Source: Gemmatimonadaceae bacterium (GTDB lineage Bacteria; Gemmatimonadota; Gemmatimonadetes; Gemmatimonadales; Gemmatimonadaceae). From it: a stretch of DNA of 64,000 bases. Location of the stretch: assembly GCA_019186945.1 (NCBI GenBank), contig JABAQJ010000011.1, positions 103,197 through 167,196 on the forward strand, in the 5' to 3' direction. A program made the position numbers and the translations under genes. The notes under the pieces are model-generated. The model did no database searches and was not told the origin of the DNA. It saw only the letters and a program-made list of their open reading frames with translations. How positions within the stretch are numbered: the stretch's first letter is position 1; each line of letters begins with the position of its first letter. This document shows positions 49,785 through 56,744 of the stretch, one piece after another.

Positions 49785-50276
49785 CTACTTGCGTCGTGTT
49801 GCAGCTGTTGTCGTTCGCTTGCGTCGGGCACCGGGTCGGGCACGGGAGGCGAGAGCCGCCTGAACCCGGGCCGCGCTGTCGGGTCGCATCAGGTCCGCGA
49901 TGGTGGTCTTACCGAAGAACTCCGTAAGCGAGGCCGAAATCGCCTCCCAGCGCACGTGCGCGGGACACGCGGTTCGGGCGCCACACGTCTGCTGCCGCAG
50001 GAGACAATGCCGTTGCGCGAGGTCGTCGAAAGGAGCCGCCACACGGGCCAGCGTGAGGCGCTCCGGCAGCTCCGCCAGCTGAAACCCGCCGCGCGGACCG
50101 CGTTCCGACCGCAGTACTCCGGCACGGGCAAGGGAGTGCAGCGTCTTGGAGAGGTAATTCCGCGGTACGCCGAGTGCATGACTGATATTGTCCACATGCA
50201 GCGGCACGGCACCCCCATATTCGGCGACGTACAGCACGGCACGAATGGCATACTGCGTCGTTCCAGAGATCCACAT
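49785..50276 (-). CDS. Rrf2-family regulator with three cysteines (NsrR/IscR-like)
   Basis: 163 aa from the ATG ending at 50276; the frame extends far upstream but across the divergent gene. The winged helix begins MWISGTTQYAIRAVLYVAEY and has the recognition segment ALGVPRNYLSKTLHSLARAGVLRS with the wing GPRGGFQLA. Cys91, Cys98 and Cys104 (C-x6-C-x5-C) match the cluster-binding cysteines of NsrR and IscR, so an Fe-S cluster sensor, with NO as a natural signal, is likely. The C-terminus carries an unusual basic tail (RRKRTTTAATRRK). It leads the putative NO reductase operon and faces a perfect palindrome at 50302-50321. Confidence 0.9.
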   Translation of the reverse strand: MWISGTTQYAIRAVLYVAEYGGAVPLHVDNISHALGVPRNYLSKTLHSLARAGVLRSERGPRGGFQLAELPERLTLARVAAPFDDLAQRHCLLRQQTCGARTACPAHVRWEAISASLTEFFGKTTIADLMRPDSAARVQAALASRARPGARRKRTTTAATRRK

Positions 50277-50301
50277 GCGATCGGGGGGCGGATTGTTGCT
50301 A

Positions 50302-50321
50302 TTATCATGTGAATATGATAA
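50302..50321. promoter_or_regulatory. Perfect inverted repeat in the divergent control region (candidate Rrf2 operator)
   Basis: TTATCAT-GTGAAT-ATGATAA: 7-bp arms and a 6-bp centre, 25 bp upstream of the Rrf2 start and overlapping the first codons of the divergent cytochrome b gene. A TATTAT box on the plus strand (50300-50305) and GATAAT on the minus strand overlap it, so a bound dimer could block both directions. Binding by the Rrf2 protein is inferred. Confidence 0.65.
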
Positions 50322-52012
50322 ACTCGCCGCAAGAGGGATCCGGAGGACATCCTCCGGCAGCATCCGCTGCCCGCGCTGTCGGGATCCTTGAGTCACCAGA
50401 TGCCGTGCCCACTCCACCACCGTCCGACCGATCCCCCGTGCGCGCGATCGAGCGCCTCGCACGCAACAGCCTGCGTGCAGCGGACGCCGCCGCCACCCGC
50501 TTCTACGGCTGGCGCTACAACCCGCTGCATCAGACCGGTACCATCGCTGTCGCCCTGCTGATCGTCCTGATCGTAACCGGACTATACCTGCTGGTTTTCT
50601 ATCGGGTGAGCGAGCCATGGGAATCCGTGCAGCGTCTCGCCGCCGATCCCTGGCTGGGACGATGGATCCGCAGCCTCCATCGCTTCGCGTCCGATGCCAT
50701 GGTCGTCGCCGTGGTCGTTCACGTCCTGCGGATGTTCGCGCAGGAACGGAGTTGGGGACCACGCGCCCTGGCATGGGTGTCCGGCGTCGTCCTGTTCCTG
50801 TTCGTGTTCGTGAGCGGATGGACGGGATTCGTAATGGTCTGGGATACGTTCGGGGCGCGTCTCGCAATCGTCGGCGCACGTCTCTTCGATGCGTTGCCGA
50901 TCCTGTCCGAGCCGGTACAGCGCGTGTTCTCCGGCGAGCGCCCAATTCCCAGCGCGTTCTTCTTCGTCAACCTGTTCCTGCATATCGCCATCCCGCTGAG
51001 CGTCGGCGCGGGATTGTGGATCCATGTGTCGCGACTGGCGCGGCCGACGTTACTGCCACCGAAACCACTCGGCGTCGCGGTGATCTCCGGGCTATTGGTC
51101 CTGTCCGTGGTCTTCCCCGCCCCGTTGCCGCCCGAAGCCGATCCGTTCGTCATTCCGGAGGGAGTACCGGTCGACTGGTTCTTTGCCTTCTGGCTGCCGT
51201 GGGTAGAGGCACTGCCGATCTCGATTGCGTGGGCAGGAGCGGTGGCCACACTCGCGCTGGCGGCGGCGGTCCCGCTGTTCACACGCCGAGCGCGCGAGGG
51301 CGCACATGCGCCGAGCGTCGTCGATCCGCGCCTCTGCACAGGATGCAACCAGTGCCCGCAGGACTGCCCCTGGCACGCCATCACCATGGTGCCACGTGAC
51401 GACGATCGGCCAACGCTCGTTGCCCTGGTCGACCCCGCCTTGTGCGTCAGCTGCGGTATCTGCGCCGGTTCGTGCGCTCCCATGGGCGTGGGTCCGCCGG
51501 GACGGACGGGCCGTGACCAGTTGCAACAGGTCCGCGGATTCGACTTCGCCATACCAGCGATCCGCCGCCGAGCACCAGTCGTGGCGATCACGTGCGCCCA
51601 GTTGCCGGCAACGCACGTTCACGCGCTCGAAGAGGCGGGCGCTCCCATTCACATGGTCAGCTGCAGCGGGAATCTGCACACGTCCGCCGTCGAGCAATTC
51701 CTGCGCGACGGCGCCGCCGGCGTCATCGTCTTCAGTTGTGCGCCGCGCGATTGCCGGGGACGCGAGGGACCGAAGTGGCTCCTCCAACGCATGTATCACG
51801 ACCGCGAAGCCGAGTTGCAGCCGCGCGTCGACCGGCGCCGCGTGCGTCTCGCGACCGCGGCCCCGGGGAACCTCGCCGGTACGCTTGCCGAGTTCAGAAC
51901 CTTTGCCGACTCGGTCGAGGCGTTAGGTATTCAGGATCTGCAGCCGGATAGCGAGGATCTGGTGTGCGAACCCCAACCGGTCGTCGCCAGTAAGCGGCGC
52001 GCCTGGCGATGA
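50309..52012 (+). CDS. Fusion of cytochrome b, 2x[4Fe-4S] ferredoxin and MvhD-like domain
   Basis: The product is up to 567 aa. Residues 65-320 are a cytochrome b/b6-type membrane domain with two His pairs spaced by 14 (His124/His138 and His225/His239) for two b haems, plus a b6/f subunit-IV-like PPEADPFVIPEG loop. Residues 338-395 hold two [4Fe-4S] motifs (CTGCNQCPQDCP, CVSCGICAGSCAP). Residues 424-500 match the MvhD/HdrA-associated iron-sulfur domain, with Cys429, 452, 477 and 482. It looks like a quinone-linked electron-transfer protein. The GTG start at 50309 (or ATG 50315) overlaps the palindrome; GTGs at 50405 and 50438 are alternatives. Confidence 0.87.
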   Translation: MNMINSPQEGSGGHPPAASAARAVGILESPDAVPTPPPSDRSPVRAIERLARNSLRAADAAATRFYGWRYNPLHQTGTIAVALLIVLIVTGLYLLVFYRVSEPWESVQRLAADPWLGRWIRSLHRFASDAMVVAVVVHVLRMFAQERSWGPRALAWVSGVVLFLFVFVSGWTGFVMVWDTFGARLAIVGARLFDALPILSEPVQRVFSGERPIPSAFFFVNLFLHIAIPLSVGAGLWIHVSRLARPTLLPPKPLGVAVISGLLVLSVVFPAPLPPEADPFVIPEGVPVDWFFAFWLPWVEALPISIAWAGAVATLALAAAVPLFTRRAREGAHAPSVVDPRLCTGCNQCPQDCPWHAITMVPRDDDRPTLVALVDPALCVSCGICAGSCAPMGVGPPGRTGRDQLQQVRGFDFAIPAIRRRAPVVAITCAQLPATHVHALEEAGAPIHMVSCSGNLHTSAVEQFLRDGAAGVIVFSCAPRDCRGREGPKWLLQRMYHDREAELQPRVDRRRVRLATAAPGNLAGTLAEFRTFADSVEALGIQDLQPDSEDLVCEPQPVVASKRRAWR

Positions 52013-52644
52013 GTATCGCCCGAATGGCATGGCACGTCGCCGGCGTCGCCGCCGCAATCGGTGGCGCGCTCGCTCTCCGTGAGGGAAGCGTGCACCCATG
52101 GGCCATCCCCAGGAAATCGGGGGATGCGCAGGTACGGCTCAGCTGGAGTGCCCGACCCGAACGTGTCGAACAGTGTCGTCGGCTATCCGACGCCGAACTG
52201 GCGGAACTTCCGCCACACATGCGACTGCGCCTGCAGTGCGAGGGCGTATTCGCACGCTACCTGTTGACTGTCCGCGTCGACTCCTCCGGAATAGCGAGCG
52301 ACACCATACGAGGCGGCGGTCTCCGGCACGACCGGCCCATTCGACTCTTCCGCGAAATCGGAGTTCCCAGTGGCCAACGACGCGTTAAGGTAGAGGTGGC
52401 TCGACTCGACAGCACGAGTGCGGCGGGAGACACGACGGAGGATCACGATACGCCCGGCGATACGCTCCTTGGATTCCGCGCGGGACGCGAAGCGGACGAG
52501 CGCCAGCGCCGGGCCCGTGAGGCAATGCCAGCAAGGCTCGTACTCGATACGTTGATCTCGCTTGCACCAGGGCACGTCCTGCTGGTCGCCTACGACGAAA
52601 CAGCGCGACGCCTGACGGGTCGGATGGCACGTTCGGTACCTTGA
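52009..52644 (+). CDS. Unknown protein with N-terminal membrane anchor
   Basis: 211 aa in an ATGA overlap with the cytochrome b fusion gene, so it is co-translated with it. One hydrophobic N-terminal helix (WHVAGVAAAIGGALAL) is followed by an extracytoplasmic-looking domain with the pattern LSDAELAELPPHMRLRLQCEG and a charged, Arg/Glu-rich middle. Two cysteines are present. I recognise no family. Context suggests an accessory factor of the redox fusion protein or of the divergent reductase. Confidence 0.75.
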   Translation: MSIARMAWHVAGVAAAIGGALALREGSVHPWAIPRKSGDAQVRLSWSARPERVEQCRRLSDAELAELPPHMRLRLQCEGVFARYLLTVRVDSSGIASDTIRGGGLRHDRPIRLFREIGVPSGQRRVKVEVARLDSTSAAGDTTEDHDTPGDTLLGFRAGREADERQRRAREAMPARLVLDTLISLAPGHVLLVAYDETARRLTGRMARSVP

Positions 52645-52722
52645 GCAGCCTCGACGCACCGCTGGAATGCTTGACGTGACTCCGGTCGCACCGGAGCTTT
52701 GACGTTCTCCGAGCATCGCGCC

Positions 52723-53358
52723 ATGGCCAACATCCCGTTCTCTTCCAACTACACCGACCTCTCGTCGCAGCGAGGCTACCAGTTCCAGTTCTCCTGCAAC
52801 AAGTGCGGGAACGGCTACATGTCCACATTCCAGGCGAGCACGCTCGGCGTAGCGGCTTCGGCAGCCAATGCGGCCGCCTCGCTCCTCGGCGGAATATTCG
52901 GGCGTGCCGCGCAGTCGGCGCAAGCGCTGCAGTCCGTAATCGGCGGGCCGGCGCACGACGCCGCGCTCGACGCCGCGGTTCGGGAGATCAGCCCACTGTT
53001 CAAGCAGTGCACACGGTGCGGCCAGTGGGTTTGCGAGCCAGTGTGTTGGAACAGGAAGGCGGGACTTTGCGAAGGCTGCGCACCAGACCTGGACGAGGAG
53101 ATCTCGGCGGCACAGGCACAGGCAGCCCGCGAACAAGCCAATGCAAAGGCGCGTGAGGTCGACTACCTCGGCCAACGCAATCTTGCGCAGGTTTCGGCCG
53201 CGATCTGCCCGTCCTGCGGAGCGAAAACGCAGGGGGGCAAGTTCTGCCCGGAATGCGGCACCGCCATCTCCGCCAGGCGCAAGTGCGCGAACTGCGGCGC
53301 CGAAGCCGACGGCTCGCCGAAGTTCTGTCCCGAGTGCGGAAAGGCTTTCGGGATCTGA
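52723..53358 (+). CDS. Multi-zinc-ribbon protein
   Basis: 211 aa from the ATG at 52723 (an earlier in-frame ATG at 52699 is less likely). An N-terminal CNKCG pair (25, 28), an Ala/Gly-rich spacer, a central Cys cluster (CTRCGQWVCEPVC, CEGC; 96-119), a short coiled coil rich in Ala/Gln and two C-terminal double-Cys ribbons (CPSCGAK..FCPECG and CANCGAE..FCPECG). At least sixteen cysteines could bind four zincs. Function unknown; likely a scaffold. It is followed after 1 bp by a gene of unknown function. Confidence 0.85.
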   Translation: MANIPFSSNYTDLSSQRGYQFQFSCNKCGNGYMSTFQASTLGVAASAANAAASLLGGIFGRAAQSAQALQSVIGGPAHDAALDAAVREISPLFKQCTRCGQWVCEPVCWNRKAGLCEGCAPDLDEEISAAQAQAAREQANAKAREVDYLGQRNLAQVSAAICPSCGAKTQGGKFCPECGTAISARRKCANCGAEADGSPKFCPECGKAFGI

Positions 53359-53359
53359 C

Positions 53360-54466
53360 GTGGTGTCCGACACCAGGCGGGCGGAGGTGTCGTTCGAACT
53401 ATCGGTGCGTGACGGCCCGATTCTGCAGTCCGCTGCCGCCGAGGCGGCGGTCGGCGATGACGCACTGAATGTCGGCCCGCTCTCCGTGTCCTACCTGGAT
53501 GCGGATACGCTGGACATCGGTTCGTATCGGATCGCAATCGACGTATGGCCTGACCGTAGGCTCGTGCTGACGCAGCTCGGCCGCCGCTTCGAAACCTTCG
53601 TCGCCGAACTCCGTCGCGCCCGCAACCGGGAACGCGTTGCCGGACTCCTTGCGCACGGCATCACGATGCCGGAAGTGTTCGCGGGCGCCATCGTGTCGGA
53701 CGCTGGCCGGCCCGGATGCGACGTGCAGGTGTACGACACGCACCTGACGATCGTGCCATCGGTTGGCGATCCCTGGCAGATGCCGTTCGGCACCCTGTCG
53801 TCCATCCAGACGCAACACGATCCACCGGCGATTGTCCTCAGCGACGGACCCGCGCGCGTCTCCCTGGGCCAGTTTGGACGCGCGCTCGATTCCTGCCGTG
53901 CGGCGATAGTTGCTCGCCGCGATGAACAGCTCCGTGCCCTCGCGGCGCTGACAGGGCAGGATGGTTTCGCTGACGGCCTTGGCCGTGCGGCGTCACGCGT
54001 GCACGGCTTCGCTCGGCTGCTGGAACGCTTCACCTCGCGCGAACGCGTTCGCAGTCGTGACGTCATTCTGTCTGTCGCCACAGGCGAGCCCAGACTGGGT
54101 TTTGTGCAACTGCTCGATCCGGAAGGCGAGCGCCTGGAATCCGGCAGCGCGCTGCCCGCACCGTGGGCGTCGTTCCTGCTTGCGTCTTGCCGGGATCTGA
54201 CGATTCTGGAGATCCTCATGGGGCCGGCGGCTGCAACCTACATCTTTCGCGGCGACATCGATGCGATCAACCGCGATCTCCAGTCGCTGCACTTCCGTCG
54301 AGCTCCGCTCGCCTTGTCGGCTGCTCAGGCGGAACAGACGACGTTGAACCCATATCGGCTGGCGCTGCGGCGGCTGGAACCGCTGCTCCAGCTTCGATCG
54401 GCCACGATCGCGCGTCTCAACCACACCGAGGGATGGGAGGATGCCTGTCGGGCAGCCCTCGCCTGA
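53360..54466 (+). CDS. Unknown protein partnered with the zinc-ribbon protein
   Basis: 368 aa from a GTG directly after the zinc-ribbon stop (second GTG 3 bp on). No signal peptide or membrane helix. The first 190 residues are beta-rich with repeated L-x-I-G-x-Y-type strands and phrases such as DVQVYDTHLTIVPSVGDPWQMPFGTL (about 120-145), which could form PH-like or similar domains; the second half is helical with many arginines. I do not recognise the family. The tight spacing implies a joint role with the zinc-ribbon protein. Confidence 0.8.
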   Translation: MVSDTRRAEVSFELSVRDGPILQSAAAEAAVGDDALNVGPLSVSYLDADTLDIGSYRIAIDVWPDRRLVLTQLGRRFETFVAELRRARNRERVAGLLAHGITMPEVFAGAIVSDAGRPGCDVQVYDTHLTIVPSVGDPWQMPFGTLSSIQTQHDPPAIVLSDGPARVSLGQFGRALDSCRAAIVARRDEQLRALAALTGQDGFADGLGRAASRVHGFARLLERFTSRERVRSRDVILSVATGEPRLGFVQLLDPEGERLESGSALPAPWASFLLASCRDLTILEILMGPAAATYIFRGDIDAINRDLQSLHFRRAPLALSAAQAEQTTLNPYRLALRRLEPLLQLRSATIARLNHTEGWEDACRAALA

Positions 54467-54736
54467 CGAGCGATCGGGTGGCGCGGCTCGATCCGCCACG
54501 ACTGACGCTCCCGCACATGCGGCCATGTTCAGAGTCGCCAGCTGCCACGAATCGACGTCGAAGCGAGTCTTTCGTTCGCTCCGCTGGTGTCATGTTCCAC
54601 GCTGCTGCACTCGCGTGCGCAAAGGTGTCGCCTCCATGAAGGGATCCTCTTGCAGGACCGAAGACAAGCGAGCCGCGAGCCGAGTGAATCGGAGTCGAGA
54701 GCTCCGTCAGGCCTGGGTTCGTTCGTACCGACGGCC

Positions 54737-55012
54737 GTGAGGACGCCGCATCGGTCGAACGATGGATGTGCCGGCTTGTGCGCCACGTGCACCTTCATGC
54801 GCCGAGTCGAGTCCGGACGGGGGTCGACGTTCTACCTCTGCCAGCGCTCGCTGAGCGACGTTGCCTACCCGAAGTACCCAGGGATCCCGGTGACCGATTG
54901 CCGCGGCTACGAACTGGCAACCCGCGTGGACTCGTCGGAGCCACGCACGACGGCGCTGGCATCCAATCCGAAACCGGAGAACCGGTCTACAGGAAGGCAC
55001 AGCAATTCATAG
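54737..55012 (+). CDS. Small four-cysteine protein
   Basis: About 91 aa from a GTG at 54737 (start uncertain). The core pattern C-x2-C, then GRGSTFYLCQRSLSD, YPKYPGIPV and DCRGYE is one I associate with a small conserved zinc-finger-like protein family of GC-rich bacteria. The four Cys (near 15, 18, 35 and 55) probably bind one metal. The last 30 residues are low-complexity. Function unknown. Confidence 0.6.
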   Translation: MRTPHRSNDGCAGLCATCTFMRRVESGRGSTFYLCQRSLSDVAYPKYPGIPVTDCRGYELATRVDSSEPRTTALASNPKPENRSTGRHSNS

Positions 55013-55226
55013 CCGTCATGGATGGCAACCTAACGAGCTGCCGACCTGTCGAATGCTGTCCGAAAGAAAGGAATCGGCGCGACGCGGAGCTCTTGACTCC
55101 AGCCGCGCAACGGCATTCACCCTCACGCCGAGTGCGCCCCGACGCCAAATTTCCAGGAAGGTTCGTAGCGTGCCGCCACGGACCTGTTGATCGGGCGATC
55201 TCGTCCGTGCCCCCCAATCCCGTTCC

Positions 55227-56744
55227 ATGACTGCCCTGCCCCGCGCCGCCGGAATCCTCCTTCACCCCACGTCGCTCCCGGGACCGAACGGAATCGGCGA
55301 ACTCGGCGACGACGCCCTGCGCTTCCTCGATTTCCTCGCCGAATCCGGGATGTCGATCTGGCAAATGCTGCCCATGGGCCCCACAGGATACGGAGACTCG
55401 CCGTATCAGTCCTTTTCGGCTTTCGCCGGAAATCCGCTGATGGTCGCCGCGCCCGGCACTGGGGCGTCGTTTCACCCGCACCGGGTCGACTTCGAGGCTG
55501 TCATCCCGTACAAGCAATCGCTGCTGGCGTCCGCGTTCGACGATTTCGCGCCTGACGACAGCTACCGCTCGTTCGTGGTAGCGAACGCCGAATGGCTCCA
55601 GGACTACGCGCTCTTCATGGCGCTGAAGGACCACCATTCCGGCGCAACATGGACCGCATGGGAAGCAGGAGCCGCAATGCGGGCTCCCGGAGCGATGGAG
55701 GAGTGGCGCACCAAGCTCGCTATTCCAGTCGCGCGAGTGTACGTCGAGCAGTACCTGTTCCGCCGGCAGTTTCACCAGCTGAAGCAGGCGGCACGCGAGC
55801 GTGGCATACGACTTATGGGCGACTTGCCGATGTACGTTGCGCACGACTCGGCGGACGTCTGGGCTCATCGCGATCTCTTTCGACTGGACGGCAGCGGAGT
55901 CCCGCTGGTGCAGGCTGGCGTCCCCCCCGACTACTTCAGCGCCACCGGTCAACTCTGGGGAAATCCCATCTACGACTGGGCGGCGCTGCGCGCCCAGGGA
56001 TATCGATGGTGGATTCGCAGGATCCAGGCAATGTTCGATCTGTTCGACATTGTGCGCATCGACCACTTCCGCGGCTTCGAGTCCTACTGGGAAGTCCCTG
56101 GCGATGCGACCACCGCGGTCGATGGCCGTTGGACGCCGGGACCGGGTGCGGAACTGTTCGACGCCATCGCCGCCGCGCTGGGACCGCTCCCTATCGTCGC
56201 GGAGAACCTCGGCCTGATCACGCCGGAGGTCGAGGCGTTGCGTGAGCAGCTCGGGTTTCCGGGAATGAGCGTACTGCAGTTTGCCTTCGAGGGAGACGGC
56301 AAGGGTTCCGAGTTCCTGCCGCACAACTTTGTGCGCGACCGCGTCGTTTACACCGGGACGCACGACAACGACACGACGATGGGGTGGTGGGCTTCCGCCG
56401 CACACGGCGATTCCACCCGCAACGCAGAGGCGGTAGCGCGAGAAAAGGCGTTCGCCTTGCGCTACCTGGCGGCCGATGGCAGCGAGATGAACTGGACGCT
56501 GATTCGCGCCGCACTGGCATCGGTCGCCAACACCGTGTTGATCCCCATGCAGGATGTGCTCGGCCTGGGAACCGACGCACGAATGAACCTGCCGGGGCGC
56601 CAATCCGGAAACTGGCGGTTCCGGTTCACCTGGGACCAGGTCACGGATGGGATCTCGCGACGTCTGCGGGAGTTGGCCGAGACGTACGAACGCACGGATC
56701 GCCGCGCGATCGATCGTCAGGTACGGCGACAGTCGCCAGGCTGA
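55227..56744 (+). CDS. malQ: 4-alpha-glucanotransferase (GH77)
   Basis: 505 aa, typical MalQ length. N-terminal RAAGILLHPTSLPGPNGIGELG, then SIWQMLPMGPTGYGDSPYQSFSAFAGNP. Catalytic residues are the nucleophile Asp in VRIDHFRGFESYW, the acid/base Glu in VAENLGLITPEV and the third Asp in YTGTHDNDTTMGWW. It transfers alpha-1,4-glucan segments in maltodextrin/glycogen metabolism. Its last 28 bp overlap the convergent sulfatase gene. Confidence 0.97.
   Translation: MTALPRAAGILLHPTSLPGPNGIGELGDDALRFLDFLAESGMSIWQMLPMGPTGYGDSPYQSFSAFAGNPLMVAAPGTGASFHPHRVDFEAVIPYKQSLLASAFDDFAPDDSYRSFVVANAEWLQDYALFMALKDHHSGATWTAWEAGAAMRAPGAMEEWRTKLAIPVARVYVEQYLFRRQFHQLKQAARERGIRLMGDLPMYVAHDSADVWAHRDLFRLDGSGVPLVQAGVPPDYFSATGQLWGNPIYDWAALRAQGYRWWIRRIQAMFDLFDIVRIDHFRGFESYWEVPGDATTAVDGRWTPGPGAELFDAIAAALGPLPIVAENLGLITPEVEALREQLGFPGMSVLQFAFEGDGKGSEFLPHNFVRDRVVYTGTHDNDTTMGWWASAAHGDSTRNAEAVAREKAFALRYLAADGSEMNWTLIRAALASVANTVLIPMQDVLGLGTDARMNLPGRQSGNWRFRFTWDQVTDGISRRLRELAETYERTDRRAIDRQVRRQSPG

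Noticed and set aside
50277..50945. Long minus-strand frame extending the Rrf2 gene upstream (to 386 aa)
   Set aside because: It runs antisense through the cytochrome b fusion gene and is arginine/proline-rich with no domain; the Rrf2 family start at 50276 is clear.
53141..53359. Upstream extension of the 368-aa unknown protein into the zinc-ribbon gene
   Set aside because: It is an out-of-frame shadow of the zinc-ribbon coding sequence; tandem GTG codons right after the zinc-ribbon stop are a better start.
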